Positions 28,301 to 37,486 are shown, counted from the stretch's first letter. The stretch is DNA of 64,000 nucleotides from Aurantiochytrium sp. KH105 (GCA_003116975.1 BGKB01000076.1:1-64000); one strand, 5' to 3'. Numbers and translations are program-made. Notes: a model not told the origin generated them from the letters alone.

Positions 28301-31300
28301 TCACGAACAACAGTGTATCGTTGGGCTCTGGTGGCGCTATGCTTGCCAGCGGAGCCACCGTGATCAGCGTATCATGGTCGGACTTCGCCTTGAACCAAGC
28401 TCACGCAAGCGGGGGAGCGGTGGCACTCGACGCAGGAGCACAAATGGACTTTCAGGAGGTTACTTTCGACTCGAACATGGCTCAAGGACAGGGCGGCGCA
28501 TTGTATGCAGGTGCGGGTTCGTCTACAACCGTAAGAAAGGCCAGCTTCCTCAATAATGCGGCAAGCTATACCTGCCGCGAGTACACAGTCTGCAACCTGA
28601 AAAGGGTAACCGGAACCCGAATGCCTTGCGAGGCCAGCAATGGTATGGTGGCCGTGCTCGACGAGGCAGGTGAAGCGCCCATGTCTCTTGGCTGTACAAA
28701 AGGTGTTGGTGGCAGCATCTATCTCGCTGCTGGCGTTACGGCGCACATCCACCAATGCAATTTCGCTGCAAGCAACCCGTTGCCCAGCATCGACGCCGAG
28801 GCATCATACTCGGACGCGATCGGGAACACGAAGCGCTTCGTGGCCGAGGCTGGAAAGCACGTGTACGCTGCGTCTCGATTCCGTCTCTCCGAGACCAGCT
28901 TTGATGGTGGCGCAGACGCCTTTGCGCCGTCGACAGCCGTCATGGGATGTCCCAAGACGTGCTCATCGTCAGGAACGTGCTCGCGTGACGGACAGGTTTC
29001 CCCAAGCGTAGCATGCACATGCGCGGGCGCTTTCGAGGGTGACAACGGCTACGACGAAGGTGGATGCACGCAACGAAGAGTCAAAGATGTCCGGGCAAGT
29101 AGCTTCGTTTTCAACGAGACCACCAGCAGCGATGGCGACGCTATCGGCGATGGTGATGGTGGTGCCCCTGCTGCTGATGGCTCAGCTCAAGTGTCGTGGA
29201 CGTGGGCGTACGAAGACGTTGACTATTTTGTAGTGTATCGCACTGCCGACCGCTCAAGCACGCTCACGTCTTCGGACGAGTGGGCATCGTGTGCCAGTGT
29301 CGAGGAGGCCTCGACGTTGGTGAGTGATTGCATTAAGATTGAAGACCCTTTTGCGCGGTCGGCCTCGCTTGGGCTTCGCTTTAACATTTCGAGTTTCTTT
29401 CGCGTCACTGCAGTCGTAAATGGCCAAGACAGCGCACAGAGTGACCCGATGAGCTCGGCATCCATAATCTGTGACGCCGGCTCAGAGCAAGTTCCAACGC
29501 TGGAAGACGGTGTATTCACTTGCGAGGAGTGCCCCCGAGGTACCTACGTGCAGAATAGTGAAGTTGGATGTTTACCATGCCCGAACGAGCTGCAGACGAC
29601 CTTAGGCGTGGCCACGAGCGACGAAGACTGCTTGGCGCCGCGCGGCTTTTACCAGATTACTGCTATCGACGATGATGGTCAGGAAGAGGTGCAGGTGCTT
29701 CCGTGTGGTGAAGGGACACTATGTACGGCACCAGGGCTCACGCTCGACGAACTGGTTCTTGAACCTGGTTTTTGGCGTCCTTCCTTGACCTCAAGCAATG
29801 TGCTTCCTTGTCCACTGGCGAAGGCGTGCATCGGTGGATCTGGAAGCTCAGGATCGGATGTTTCCAGACGACGCGAGTTATCACTGTGGACTTCGCCCGT
29901 GTATTGTGCAGAAGGCCACACGGGACCGTACTGTTATGTGTGCCAAAGCGGATACAGCAAAGATGACAGCGGGCTATGCTCAGAGTGTACCGACGATAAG
30001 CTCAGGCAAGAACGAGGCATCTTTGGCGCGGCCCTTGTCTTCGTCTTTTTGGTATGGCCTCTGATCATTGCTGCAGTTTTTAACTCTTCTCTCAAAGCCG
30101 AGAAGAAGAAGAGGAAGAGGAAGAAGCAGCAGATGCAGCCCTCAAGTGTAAGTCCAGCGCCCAAAAATCATAGCTGGAGCAAAGCTCGCACGTCAATGTC
30201 TCGAGCCATGACTCAATCATACTCAGCAATGATGAGCTTTCGGGGGCCGACGACCATTATGATCGCTTTTGTCCAGGTTGTGTCGGGCATTCAAAGAGTC
30301 TTTGGGCCTACGTACTCTTGGGTAGAAGATTGGTCATGGTTCCCCGCTGCATTTTCGTGGACAAACGTGGATCCCACGGGACTCCCTGCAGTGACGGGCT
30401 GTCTGATAGCCAATGACCATACGAGCAGACTACTAATGGCGACACTTTTGCCGATTCTTTTGCTGACAGTGCTTGCCCTAATGCACTTGGCGACGCGGTG
30501 TCTCTTTGCATGGACGCCAGAGCGACGGGTTTGCTTGGCCTCGTCTTCAATCTACATTATCGCAATGCTGTTGTTCCTGGTCTTTCCATCCGTAAATACG
30601 ACGATCGTACAGACCTTTGTATGTGACACCTTTGAGGATGGGTCTCGTGCACTTCGCTTTGACTACGCAACCGACTGCGATGAAAGGAACTGGGTCTTCT
30701 GGTATGCTGTGCTGATGGTATTGGTGTACCAAGTGGGCCCCATTGGGCTCTTTGTCATGCTCATTGCACAAAGCGACAAGCCCACGCTCCAAGGGGCCTC
30801 GTTTCTTTACGAGTTCTACGACGAGCAGACAAAGGATTCCCAACAAGGATGCTTTCGCTTCCGGCGATATTATGAGGTCTTTGAGCTCGTGCGCAAATTA
30901 CTACTCACGTCGGTGGTTCTGCTCGTTGCGGACGGCACCTTGGCTCAGGTTGCCTTTGCTCTTTGCGTGACCTTTTTTGCGGCGCTTGTGCAAACTTCGG
31001 TGCGGCCATATTCGCAAGGGCTTGATAATGTGCTCGCGACAGTGGTGCACGCGCAGCTCTTTCTTTTGCTTAGCGGGCTTTTGATCTCATCTGTTGTCCA
31101 GAACCTCTTTGCGTTCAGGGTCAGCATGGCTGTCATGCTGTGCCTCAGTGTTCCTCTGGCACTTTTCATCGTCTGCAAGAGGCTGCGAGAGAGACAGCGA
31201 CAACCGATGCAGGACCTCGGCCAAGACGGCGCAATGATGCTGCATGGGCAGGAGGCAGCAAGACGATCGAATGAAGGGGAAGACGACGGAAACGCGGAAG

Positions 31301-31584
31301 GCAGAGCTGGATTTTCGTATGTGATCGGCAACGAATCGCGACCTGCGTTTTATGTTGAGAAGCAGAGGGGAAGCATTTGGGGCTCCTTTGAAGAGGAAGA
31401 CAAACAACATGACAGTGCCGCTCCTGTCGTTGGCGCAACTCTCCTTTTTGATCCTCGCAATTCATCTTCTGATTGCAGGAGCACTGTAACGATGGCAACG
31501 ACGGGATCTGATCAGGATTCATCGGTCGTCACCGAAAGTGTTGAACTTGTCGATGCCAGGTCGTGCTCTCTCACGTTGCAGTAG
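25393..31584 (+). CDS. Giant receptor-like membrane protein: Asp-box region, beta-helix, EGF/GCC modules, multi-pass C-terminus
   Basis: 2063 aa from ATG 25393, where a signal peptide begins (VWLWLAAAAALALTSGKVHG). Residues ~30-420 look like a sialidase-type beta-propeller; one clear Asp-box motif is SKDDGQTWS near 385. Residues ~690-1180 are a right-handed beta-helix of Pmp-like repeats rich in GGAI/GGAV (e.g. GGAIAVFGTIGTIAGSTF), preceded by an acidic stretch. Then come an EGF-like Cys module (~1185), an FN3-like segment (~1265), a GCC2/GCC3-like Cys module (CPRGTYVQNSEVGCLPCP, ~1380) and a second EGF-like module (~1505). From ~1543 to 1926 there are about eight or nine hydrophobic segments, reminiscent of TRP-like or other multi-pass domains attached to GCC modules in stramenopiles. 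A 140-residue acidic/Ser-rich cytoplasmic tail follows. The ligand is unknown; an adhesion or sensory role is inferred. No NAD/sialidase catalytic residues are claimed. Confidence 0.85.
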   Translation: MPVTRVWLWLAAAAALALTSGKVHGEAAAGWGDREILFSVRSDRGSFNPAVACDSDNDCLVAFTNKGKRLKYKFRPAGGSWGDFINALDPSTKQEQVQVAVYGKNKGWVLSFRDATINESGERLHSIKVAYITKDDASAGSAWTGSSKSVPLQVSQAFNDNSANRLPTIAADDENNVVLVWETSSEHTLGDDINIGSDKDLVSVSFTISNGSPIQESDLTEATTVFSGVDTDSFQDRNPIIFKSPHDQRLVVGSTASMAGGVADIFVSETEVDVCAWNDRLRITNFDGKDADVTLAASPHKDLWLAAWEHKGVGIRYARLQHNENDKLSVESLGFIAEIAFPYMQGDEQVVLVADPMRDQHWAVFYRYRTAKESPRKYRLVFRVSKDDGQTWSDAYYADSEASSDYGRIAPVALASPLDEYMVVVHGSGNVFSLNTTGTALFNIAANSASQRVPVVDYEEPGTTYSCLAVELPQNGTYLDLGDIIGSVVPSMVRCIEIVVPDATPDSAIHLNLELRFDIELMEAYLGPCPFNFIGIREENALNSGDFSLADSGILPRRLCAAQRYEDIRVAAGSLFLFMNSGERGLSGENQGEKPLALEAWMTPGKTGLPSDTENTAFEVRAASSFEELRDHLKDDSFVHGRVTITSNYLSITRELVIRQETNISLVADEGMDVYFHGDDILHVERGAVLWLLRGITFSRQLPGIDAVQLGDEYSDDGDIDDEIKKEEEEEEEDDVQQRFGGLVFVEGRVGRIESCAFLDSEPTGSLGMRVGGGLLVDGTVDVIHSTTFDNMKATQGGAMAVTVHGHVSTIQDSVFVRNRQYKIQAGVGGAIAVFGTIGTIAGSTFQENHCNSGGGAIAVEDGGAIDRILDTDFVGNDADLYGGAVQFNAGSQMPSLWRGGMLLNNRALGGAAVYATGALASPQVYGSCETGAVCFQKLGVEGNVGVSGGAFFFDENPSIDLFQIANMSFTNNSVSLGSGGAMLASGATVISVSWSDFALNQAHASGGAVALDAGAQMDFQEVTFDSNMAQGQGGALYAGAGSSTTVRKASFLNNAASYTCREYTVCNLKRVTGTRMPCEASNGMVAVLDEAGEAPMSLGCTKGVGGSIYLAAGVTAHIHQCNFAASNPLPSIDAEASYSDAIGNTKRFVAEAGKHVYAASRFRLSETSFDGGADAFAPSTAVMGCPKTCSSSGTCSRDGQVSPSVACTCAGAFEGDNGYDEGGCTQRRVKDVRASSFVFNETTSSDGDAIGDGDGGAPAADGSAQVSWTWAYEDVDYFVVYRTADRSSTLTSSDEWASCASVEEASTLVSDCIKIEDPFARSASLGLRFNISSFFRVTAVVNGQDSAQSDPMSSASIICDAGSEQVPTLEDGVFTCEECPRGTYVQNSEVGCLPCPNELQTTLGVATSDEDCLAPRGFYQITAIDDDGQEEVQVLPCGEGTLCTAPGLTLDELVLEPGFWRPSLTSSNVLPCPLAKACIGGSGSSGSDVSRRRELSLWTSPVYCAEGHTGPYCYVCQSGYSKDDSGLCSECTDDKLRQERGIFGAALVFVFLVWPLIIAAVFNSSLKAEKKKRKRKKQQMQPSSVSPAPKNHSWSKARTSMSRAMTQSYSAMMSFRGPTTIMIAFVQVVSGIQRVFGPTYSWVEDWSWFPAAFSWTNVDPTGLPAVTGCLIANDHTSRLLMATLLPILLLTVLALMHLATRCLFAWTPERRVCLASSSIYIIAMLLFLVFPSVNTTIVQTFVCDTFEDGSRALRFDYATDCDERNWVFWYAVLMVLVYQVGPIGLFVMLIAQSDKPTLQGASFLYEFYDEQTKDSQQGCFRFRRYYEVFELVRKLLLTSVVLLVADGTLAQVAFALCVTFFAALVQTSVRPYSQGLDNVLATVVHAQLFLLLSGLLISSVVQNLFAFRVSMAVMLCLSVPLALFIVCKRLRERQRQPMQDLGQDGAMMLHGQEAARRSNEGEDDGNAEGRAGFSYVIGNESRPAFYVEKQRGSIWGSFEEEDKQHDSAAPVVGATLLFDPRNSSSDCRSTVTMATTGSDQDSSVVTESVELVDARSCSLTLQ

Positions 31585-31896
31585 AATCAGGACGCAAAGA
31601 ATTCTAGTTGATCATTTATCGAATGTGTCCTTTCACGTTGGCGTCTAGTAGGCAACGCCAGAAGCGTGCGCTCGGACACACCAGTGTACTCATTTCATTT
31701 CGATCTTGTTGATCCTCAGCTTGAAAAAGTCCAAGCCATTGAAAATTTCCGTGTGTGGGCTTGCACGCCTCATGATCACGCTTACTTCCAAAGTCGACTT
31801 GCGTCTGAACTGCGGCGGAAAAACAGACTTTTGGGGGGCATTTATTTGTCCGTTCGATGATTCATTCCGATTCCACCTATTTGTCGTTCATGCCTT
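31585..31896. other. Tail-to-tail spacer
   Basis: It contains the 3' ends of the giant membrane protein (plus) and the glycosyltransferase-like gene (minus). Nothing else seen. Confidence 0.5.
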
Positions 31897-33216
31897 TCAC
31901 ACGAGGTATGCAAACTCCTTTTGTCCAGCAGGCATGCGCTCAGCAAAGTCGGGGCAGTACCGGTCTTGGACTGCGCGAAGGAAGATGTCTGCAATATAAT
32001 AATAAACCGAGCTTTCGTCTGGATCTTCGGCTAGAAAGGCCTGAAAAATGAGGCGCACGCGTTTTTTACGGTGCGAAGCCAAAGCTTGGGCAATGTATTT
32101 TTCCTTATGCGTGCATAGCGCATCCTTGGTCTCAATCGCCTCTTTCAAAAGCGCGTGTTTTTGTTGTATCAAATGTGCTTGTACGAGGTAGTCGGCCTTG
32201 GTCGTATACTCTTTGCGAATGGGCGCAGCCAGAGCGTCGAGCATGTCCGTGACGAGAATCTCCTCGAAAAGCGTGTTGGCAGCAATTGACGTTCCATATA
32301 GCGCGGAATTGTCCCGGAACCAATAAGGCCAGCGACACAAGTTGTGTTTCCCTGGGGCAAGCTCTTTGGCTTCGGGTGAAGCCTCGAGTTCTGCGCACTT
32401 TTTCTCCGTAAAGGCCCGTTCTCGCAAGACTTCAATCGCTTTCAAAAGTCGGTCGCAGAATGCGAGGGCTTGGTCTGCGCGCACGTAAAAGGAACTTTGC
32501 AAGTGAGAGCGCTCCGTAAACGCATTCGGGACGATTTCTTGGAGGCCCATTTCCTCGGCGGTAAATTTCCCAAGCTGAGCAAACGTCAGGGGGACGCCTA
32601 GAAAGCCCTCGCCGAACCATGCGTCGTGTTTCTCCGGATGCAGCCAGAGGAGCCCGGGGAGAAGGACAGAGTCTGCGTCGACTCGCAGTACAAAGTCATA
32701 GGCTCCAGACGTAACGGCTTGGCGGAACGCGGGTTCGCCCAAAAACAGCAAAGACTGCGCGAACCTGTAAGCGCCGGGCTGTATGGTGGACGTCCTCGCG
32801 TAGTAGCATTGTGCGTTTGAGGGCGAGCCAAAGGCGGTCTCTTCTTTGACGAGGTGCTCCTCGTCCCCAAGGTAAGTGCACCCCATGTTGACCACGCCTT
32901 CGCAGGCGTCCGGTTCGCAGGCGACAAAGAGGTCCGGCACCACGCCGCCGCTCGTCTCCATGGTGCGGAGCGCCAGCTGCTGCCACGACGGCCACAGCAA
33001 GAAGTCGAACTGCCACTTGTGCGTCTGCGCGAGCTCGGTGGCCACGAGCGAGCGCACGAAGCCCTTGGCGCGCAGCCTCTGCGCGAGCGAGACCGGCCTC
33101 CCGCCGCGCGCCGCGCCGGCGTCGCCAGCCCGCGGCGCCAGCAGCACGCCGCGCAGCGCCAGCGCCGCGCACGCCAGCGCCAGCGCCGCCAGCGCCGCGC
33201 GCGTCAGCCGCGCCAT
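31897..33216 (-). CDS. Type-II membrane glycosyltransferase-like protein, family unassigned
   Basis: 439 aa. The ATG at 33216 is chosen because it opens a classical uncleaved signal anchor (short basic start MARLTR then AALAALALACAALAL); the open frame upstream crosses an N base and GC-rich non-coding DNA. The lumenal part contains TSGAYDFVLRVDADSVLLPG, with a DxD motif (DAD) flanked by hydrophobic residues as in GT-A glycosyltransferases. Other features are HPEKHDAWFGEGFLGVP and the paired-Cys segments VACEPDACEGVVNMGC and KHNLCRWPYWF. A Golgi enzyme is inferred. I do not recognise the exact family. It is divergent from the N-acetylglutamate synthase gene, 451 bases apart. Confidence 0.75.
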   Translation of the reverse strand: MARLTRAALAALALACAALALRGVLLAPRAGDAGAARGGRPVSLAQRLRAKGFVRSLVATELAQTHKWQFDFLLWPSWQQLALRTMETSGGVVPDLFVACEPDACEGVVNMGCTYLGDEEHLVKEETAFGSPSNAQCYYARTSTIQPGAYRFAQSLLFLGEPAFRQAVTSGAYDFVLRVDADSVLLPGLLWLHPEKHDAWFGEGFLGVPLTFAQLGKFTAEEMGLQEIVPNAFTERSHLQSSFYVRADQALAFCDRLLKAIEVLRERAFTEKKCAELEASPEAKELAPGKHNLCRWPYWFRDNSALYGTSIAANTLFEEILVTDMLDALAAPIRKEYTTKADYLVQAHLIQQKHALLKEAIETKDALCTHKEKYIAQALASHRKKRVRLIFQAFLAEDPDESSVYYYIADIFLRAVQDRYCPDFAERMPAGQKEFAYLV

Positions 33217-33667
33217 GCTCGATCGCGCTCTGCCCCGCGCGCTCCGAAGCCGCGCGGCTCGCNGCGCTGCGCAACCCGTTTTGGCGAGCAACAAACAAAC
33301 GGGATGCTGCGACCCGCGCAGACTCGGTCCTCTGCCGCGCCGCGCGCAGCAGCCGGGAGGCGGGAGGCGGCGGCGGGCGGGCGCAGCGGGCGCGGGCGCG
33401 CGCGCGGGAGGGCGGTCGGGCGGGCGGGCGGGCGGGCGCGGAGGGACGCGCGCGTGTCCATTCATCCGTCCAGACATCCGTCCATCCCTGTCTGTCTGGC
33501 GGGGTGCAGGCGAGCGCTGCCGGGCCGGCGAGGGCGAGGGCGAGCGCGGCGGCGCGCCGCAGGGCGGGAGCAGAGGCGGCGGATAGCACGGACGCGCTGG
33601 GCTGGGCTGGGCTGGGCTGGGCTGGGCTGGGCTGGGCTGAGCGTCGCTCGCGCGCGCCGCGTGCATC
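33217..33667. promoter_or_regulatory. Divergent promoter region, 451 bases
   Basis: Head-to-head spacer between the glycosyltransferase-like gene and N-acetylglutamate synthase. Very GC-rich, with GGGCG-type runs at 33415-33435 and a (GGGCT)n array immediately upstream of the synthase start. One base is unknown (N at 33263). Confidence 0.55.
33598..33639. repeat. (GGGCT)n pentanucleotide array
   Basis: Eight tandem GGGCT units about 30 bases before the ATG of N-acetylglutamate synthase, so possibly within its 5' UTR. Confidence 0.9.
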
Positions 33668-35854
33668 ATGGCGCTGAGAGCCCACCTCTGGGCGCTGCGG
33701 GCCACCGCGAGGATACGCGGCGACCGCTTCGCACCGCGGCCAGCGTTCGTGGCGACGAGGGCCCTATCCTCTTCGTCGTCTTCTCCGTCGTCTTCTTCGT
33801 CGTCATCTTCGTCATCCAAGTCGAAGTCGACCCCGTCAGATGATGCACAAGCTGAAGATAATAATAGTAGGAATCTCGAACGCCCCGCTATGCGCCGCAT
33901 GTTGACGGCAGACTTCTTCAAATCCGGAGCGCCGGCGGCGCCGCACAACGTGCAGCAGCACATCTCCATGGACGACCACAGCGCGAATCTGGAAATTGAA
34001 CAGCAGAGCCCCGATCAACAGGCACAAAACAATGCACCTGCTGACCAAGGCGGCAAGAACGATCATAGTGACGGCTCGGGACATAGCGACCACGACCTTG
34101 GCTTCAAGGCCTTTGGCGAGCCCTCCTCTGACGCCAGAAATGCCAAAGTAGCAGCGGACGCCGATGCCGCCCAGGGAAAAAAACCGGCCATGCACCCCGG
34201 GCAGTCCTACGGACAGTCCTTTCAGAGTAGCTTCCAACACAAGACCCGGGCAGAAGCCGCCGCAGCCGCCATGGCCGCCGGAGGCAATTATGATGTAGAT
34301 GAAGAAGAAGAAGACGCCCAGCATTACGACAAGCGCGCAGAGCTCTTTCAAACGGACAACCTCCAGGTCCTTCCCGGGATGGGCGAGTCCGACCGCGCCA
34401 AAAATGAACGTCTCACGGGCTACCAGGTTTTCCGCTCCATGGCACCTTACATTGCCGTGCACTTTCAGTCCATCGTCGTCATTCACGTCCCCGGCGAAGT
34501 GCTCGAGTCCGGCATGGCCGAGCAGGTCATGCATGATATCATTCTCCTCAAGACTCTCGGCATCAGGCCCGTCCTCGTTGCCGGGTGCCGTCCGCAGATC
34601 CGCCGCAAGCTCGATCAAGTCGGGAAAAAATCCCTTTTTGTCCAAGGCAATCGCGTGTGCGACACGGAAACCTTGTATCATTGTCAGAGTGTGGCCGGTC
34701 ATGTGCGACTTTATATCGAGAGCCTCCTCACGCGTGGACTCATGAACTCACCCACTGGAGTCGGTTCGGTGCAGGTCACTTCTGGCAACTTTGTGCGGGC
34801 CATCGCCTTTGGCGTCCGTGGAGGAATTGACTTTCTCCACACAGGTATTGTGAAAAAAGTCGCAGCCGACCGCATTCGAAAGCTCCTTGACGAGGGCGAC
34901 GTCGTCGTTCTCAGCCATTTGGGCGTTTCGCAAAGCGGGACCATTTATCACTGCCGGTCCGAGGATGTCGCGGTACAGGCGGCCATCGACCTTCGCGCCA
35001 ACAAACTCGTCTTTTTGCATAATGGTGAAGGACTTGTCGACATGCGCAAGCGCGGCGGCGCCATTGTGCATAACTTGCCGCTTAACGTCGCCGATTCCTT
35101 TTCTACGCGTCTGGCGCGAGAGCTCGGACAGGATGGACAAGACTACGTGTCGCATTCCTCGGACGTCGACCCCAAGACGCAATGGAAGCTTCAGTTTCTC
35201 GATTACATGCAGGGCGCCATTCGGGCCGTGCGCAACGGTGTGCATCGAGCCCACTTGGTATCCCGCCATATTGAGGGCAGTATCATTTCCGAATTGTGCA
35301 CACGCGATGGTGTAGGCCTCCTCATCTCTACCAATCTCTACGACGGGGTCCGCGGAGCCACCGTTCACGACGTGCCTGCCATCAAGGGACTCATTGCGCC
35401 GCTCGAGCAGGCCGGAATCCTCATCACTCGCCCGCCCAAAATGATCGAAAAGGACGTTGATAATTTTATCGTCTTTGAGCGCGATGGTGTCATTCTCGCA
35501 TGCTGTCACCTCAAGCATTATCCGGACCCTCGCTACGGTCGCGGCGCTGTAGAAATGTCTTGCGTCGCCGTATCGAAGGCGCTTCACGGCGCAGGCATTG
35601 GCAACTCACTCTTGTCCTACTGTCTTCGCCGCGCGCTCTCTCTCAACATCAACAACCTCTTTGTGCTCACGACGCAGACCCAAGGTTGGTTCATTGATCG
35701 CGGATTCCAAGAGGTAAGTCCCGACCATCTTCCTCCAGGAAAGCTCAAGACCTACGATTACTCGCGCGCTTCCAAGGTATTCATCAAGACTGTTAATTCC
35801 GCGCGCGAGATTGACGAAGAGGAAATTATTTGGTTCAAGCACAAGTCTGCATAA
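33668..35854 (+). CDS. N-acetylglutamate synthase, ArgA type (kinase-like + GNAT domains)
   Basis: 728 aa. It acetylates glutamate with acetyl-CoA, the first step of arginine/ornithine synthesis. The start at 33668 (catcATGg) gives an Arg/Ala-rich presequence (ALRAHLWALRATARIR), so mitochondrial import is likely. Residues ~45-250 are a low-complexity spacer. Residues ~260-500 are the amino-acid-kinase-like domain (VIHVPGEVLESG, RPVLVAGCRPQI, GVGSVQVTSGNFVRA, VVLSHLGVSQSGTIYHC). The C-terminal GNAT domain (~545-728) matches ArgA: AVEMSCVAVSKALHGAGIG (acetyl-CoA loop), LFVLTTQTQGWFIDRGF, LPPGKLKTYDY. It is of the bacterial/plant ArgA architecture rather than the animal/fungal NAGS type. The long low-complexity insert after the presequence is unusual. 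Confidence 0.92.
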   Translation: MALRAHLWALRATARIRGDRFAPRPAFVATRALSSSSSSPSSSSSSSSSSKSKSTPSDDAQAEDNNSRNLERPAMRRMLTADFFKSGAPAAPHNVQQHISMDDHSANLEIEQQSPDQQAQNNAPADQGGKNDHSDGSGHSDHDLGFKAFGEPSSDARNAKVAADADAAQGKKPAMHPGQSYGQSFQSSFQHKTRAEAAAAAMAAGGNYDVDEEEEDAQHYDKRAELFQTDNLQVLPGMGESDRAKNERLTGYQVFRSMAPYIAVHFQSIVVIHVPGEVLESGMAEQVMHDIILLKTLGIRPVLVAGCRPQIRRKLDQVGKKSLFVQGNRVCDTETLYHCQSVAGHVRLYIESLLTRGLMNSPTGVGSVQVTSGNFVRAIAFGVRGGIDFLHTGIVKKVAADRIRKLLDEGDVVVLSHLGVSQSGTIYHCRSEDVAVQAAIDLRANKLVFLHNGEGLVDMRKRGGAIVHNLPLNVADSFSTRLARELGQDGQDYVSHSSDVDPKTQWKLQFLDYMQGAIRAVRNGVHRAHLVSRHIEGSIISELCTRDGVGLLISTNLYDGVRGATVHDVPAIKGLIAPLEQAGILITRPPKMIEKDVDNFIVFERDGVILACCHLKHYPDPRYGRGAVEMSCVAVSKALHGAGIGNSLLSYCLRRALSLNINNLFVLTTQTQGWFIDRGFQEVSPDHLPPGKLKTYDYSRASKVFIKTVNSAREIDEEEIIWFKHKSA

Positions 35855-36431
35855 TCTCTCCAGAAAATTACAAATTCACATCAAAGTATCTTCGTTTGCA
35901 TTCATTCGCTGTTTCGCGGTCTCTTGCAACTTTTTTTTTGGTTTCTTTATCTTCATTCAATAGAGTAGCAAACGTGTCTACTACGCAATGTCGTTGGCCT
36001 ACTACGCTGAGTCTTGGATTGTCAGTTTGTTTCTCATCAAGACGTGTTTCAACGATGATCTAAAAGTAGAGAAAAGAAGCCGCAGCGAACGAGTTGCAAC
36101 GCAAGTTTCGAAAAGAAATTGGACCCGTACAAGGGGCGCATCCCATGACTTTTTCATTCCCGGAGTCCATGAACGCTTGACGTCATCTGACAGAGAACCA
36201 CCAAACCAAAAATCAAAATAACCCCCCCTACCCCCCCCCCCCCCCGCGCCCCCCAAAAAAAGAAAGAAGAAGGAGAAAAGGAAAAGGCAAAGCAATCTTT
36301 ATCGAATGCCAAGCAGAGATCTATGCGCCCTTGATCGAGCGGTGTGTACATGAATTTGCTTGCATGCATAATCGAGCACGCAAATCCGAGAGGGACGGGT
36401 ATCATAAAGAAGAAAGAAATCAACGATGCTC
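35855..36431. other. Tail-to-tail spacer with a C tract
   Basis: It holds the 3' ends of N-acetylglutamate synthase and the small minus-strand gene. A C-rich homopolymer run is at about 36222-36254. No coding sequence supported. Confidence 0.5.
36222..36254. repeat. Poly-C tract
   Basis: Broken runs of C (up to about 15 in a row, separated by TA and GCG), followed by a run of A. Confidence 0.85.
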
Positions 36432-36665
36432 TCAACACGAGCATGGATCCTGCATCGTATACTTGAGCAAATGCAAAAGCATGAGGAAGAGCATTGCGGC
36501 GCCCAAGTTCACATCGCCAAAGATATCGTGCACTTCGCCCTCCTGGCTCTGCTGTTGCTGCTGCTGGTGCTGCTGCGAAGAATGGCCCTGCTGCTGCGAA
36601 TCATGCTGTTCGCCACCGCCGCCGGCCCCTGAGCCGCCACAGCTTGGTGCCTCCTGAGGCGCCAT
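36432..36665 (-). CDS. Small Gln-rich, tail-anchored candidate protein
   Basis: 77 aa from the ATG at 36665, whose context (agaATGg) is good. The N-terminal half is Gly/Gln/Ser-rich (QQHQQQQQQSQ, from CTG repeats on the plus strand). Then come an acidic-amphipathic stretch (EGEVHDIFGDVN), a hydrophobic segment (LGAAMLFLMLLHLLKY) and a short Cys-containing tail. The frame is open further upstream to 37298, but that part is Arg/Ala-rich and unlike protein. No family recognised. It could be a real tail-anchored small protein divergent from Crooked-neck, or a chance frame; the coherent membrane segment and start context favour a gene. Confidence 0.45.
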   Translation of the reverse strand: MAPQEAPSCGGSGAGGGGEQHDSQQQGHSSQQHQQQQQQSQEGEVHDIFGDVNLGAAMLFLMLLHLLKYTMQDPCSC

Positions 36666-37448
36666 TCTACTCTTCCCCAAAGATAAGAGGCGGATCGCCC
36701 GCTGCACGCCGCAGAGCCGCGCGAGCCTGGCGCGCGGGAGAGCGCTCGCTTGCTCGCGGTCCGCGGCTGGGTCACGCACGTCCAAGGACCCCGCCCGGTC
36801 CTGGACGATCTCCGGTCGCGCCGATCGGCCGCACCGCCGCGGGAGCGAGGAGCTCCTGGCGCCGCGGCTTCCTCGCCGCGCCCGCGCGCGCGCTCCTGCT
36901 CGGCCCCGCGCGCGCTGTGCTTGCTCGGGCTCTCCCTCCGTTCGCGTGGCGGAGCGTGTTTGATTGTTTGTTTCTTTGTTTCTTTGGTTGTTTGTTTCTT
37001 TGGTTGTTTCTTTGTTTCTTTGTTTGCCGAGTCGCGACCGAGTCCAGGAACAACAACCCAAACAAGAAGAAGAAGAAGAAGAAGGAGGAGGAGGAACTTG
37101 GAAAGAAAAAGTGGCTCTCAGGATCGCACGTCTGGATCTTGCGCAACGCGATTCTAAAGCCGGCCTCGAGGAGGGCGAGCCGTCGGCGAGATGTTTGGGA
37201 GCCATCGCCAACGCGTTGGCCTTGGACCAGCGAGCTCGCCGAAGAAGAAGAAGAAGACGAAGGAGAAGAGGGAGGAGGAAACGAAGAACCGGCAGCATAA
37301 GAAGCGTTGCTGCGGCTGGCGTGGCTGCTCACGCCGCGCCACGCCGTGCAGGGGGAATAACACGAGCAGCGGAGAAACCTGCCTGCTTGCTTGCCCAAAA
37401 CCAAAACGTGTTGGCCTCTGCTAGCCAGCCAGCGAGACCGGCGCGGCG

Positions 37449-37486
<38 letters not shown>

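Noticed and set aside
35713-35740. Strong donor-like AGGTAAGT and acceptor-like TCCTCCAG inside the N-acetylglutamate synthase gene
   Set aside because: The 25-base interval is too short and removing it would shift the frame; the unspliced reading matches the ArgA C-terminus perfectly.
36494-37300. 268-codon plus-strand frame between the small gene and Crooked-neck
   Set aside because: Covers promoter-like simple repeats and encodes low-complexity sequence with no domain.
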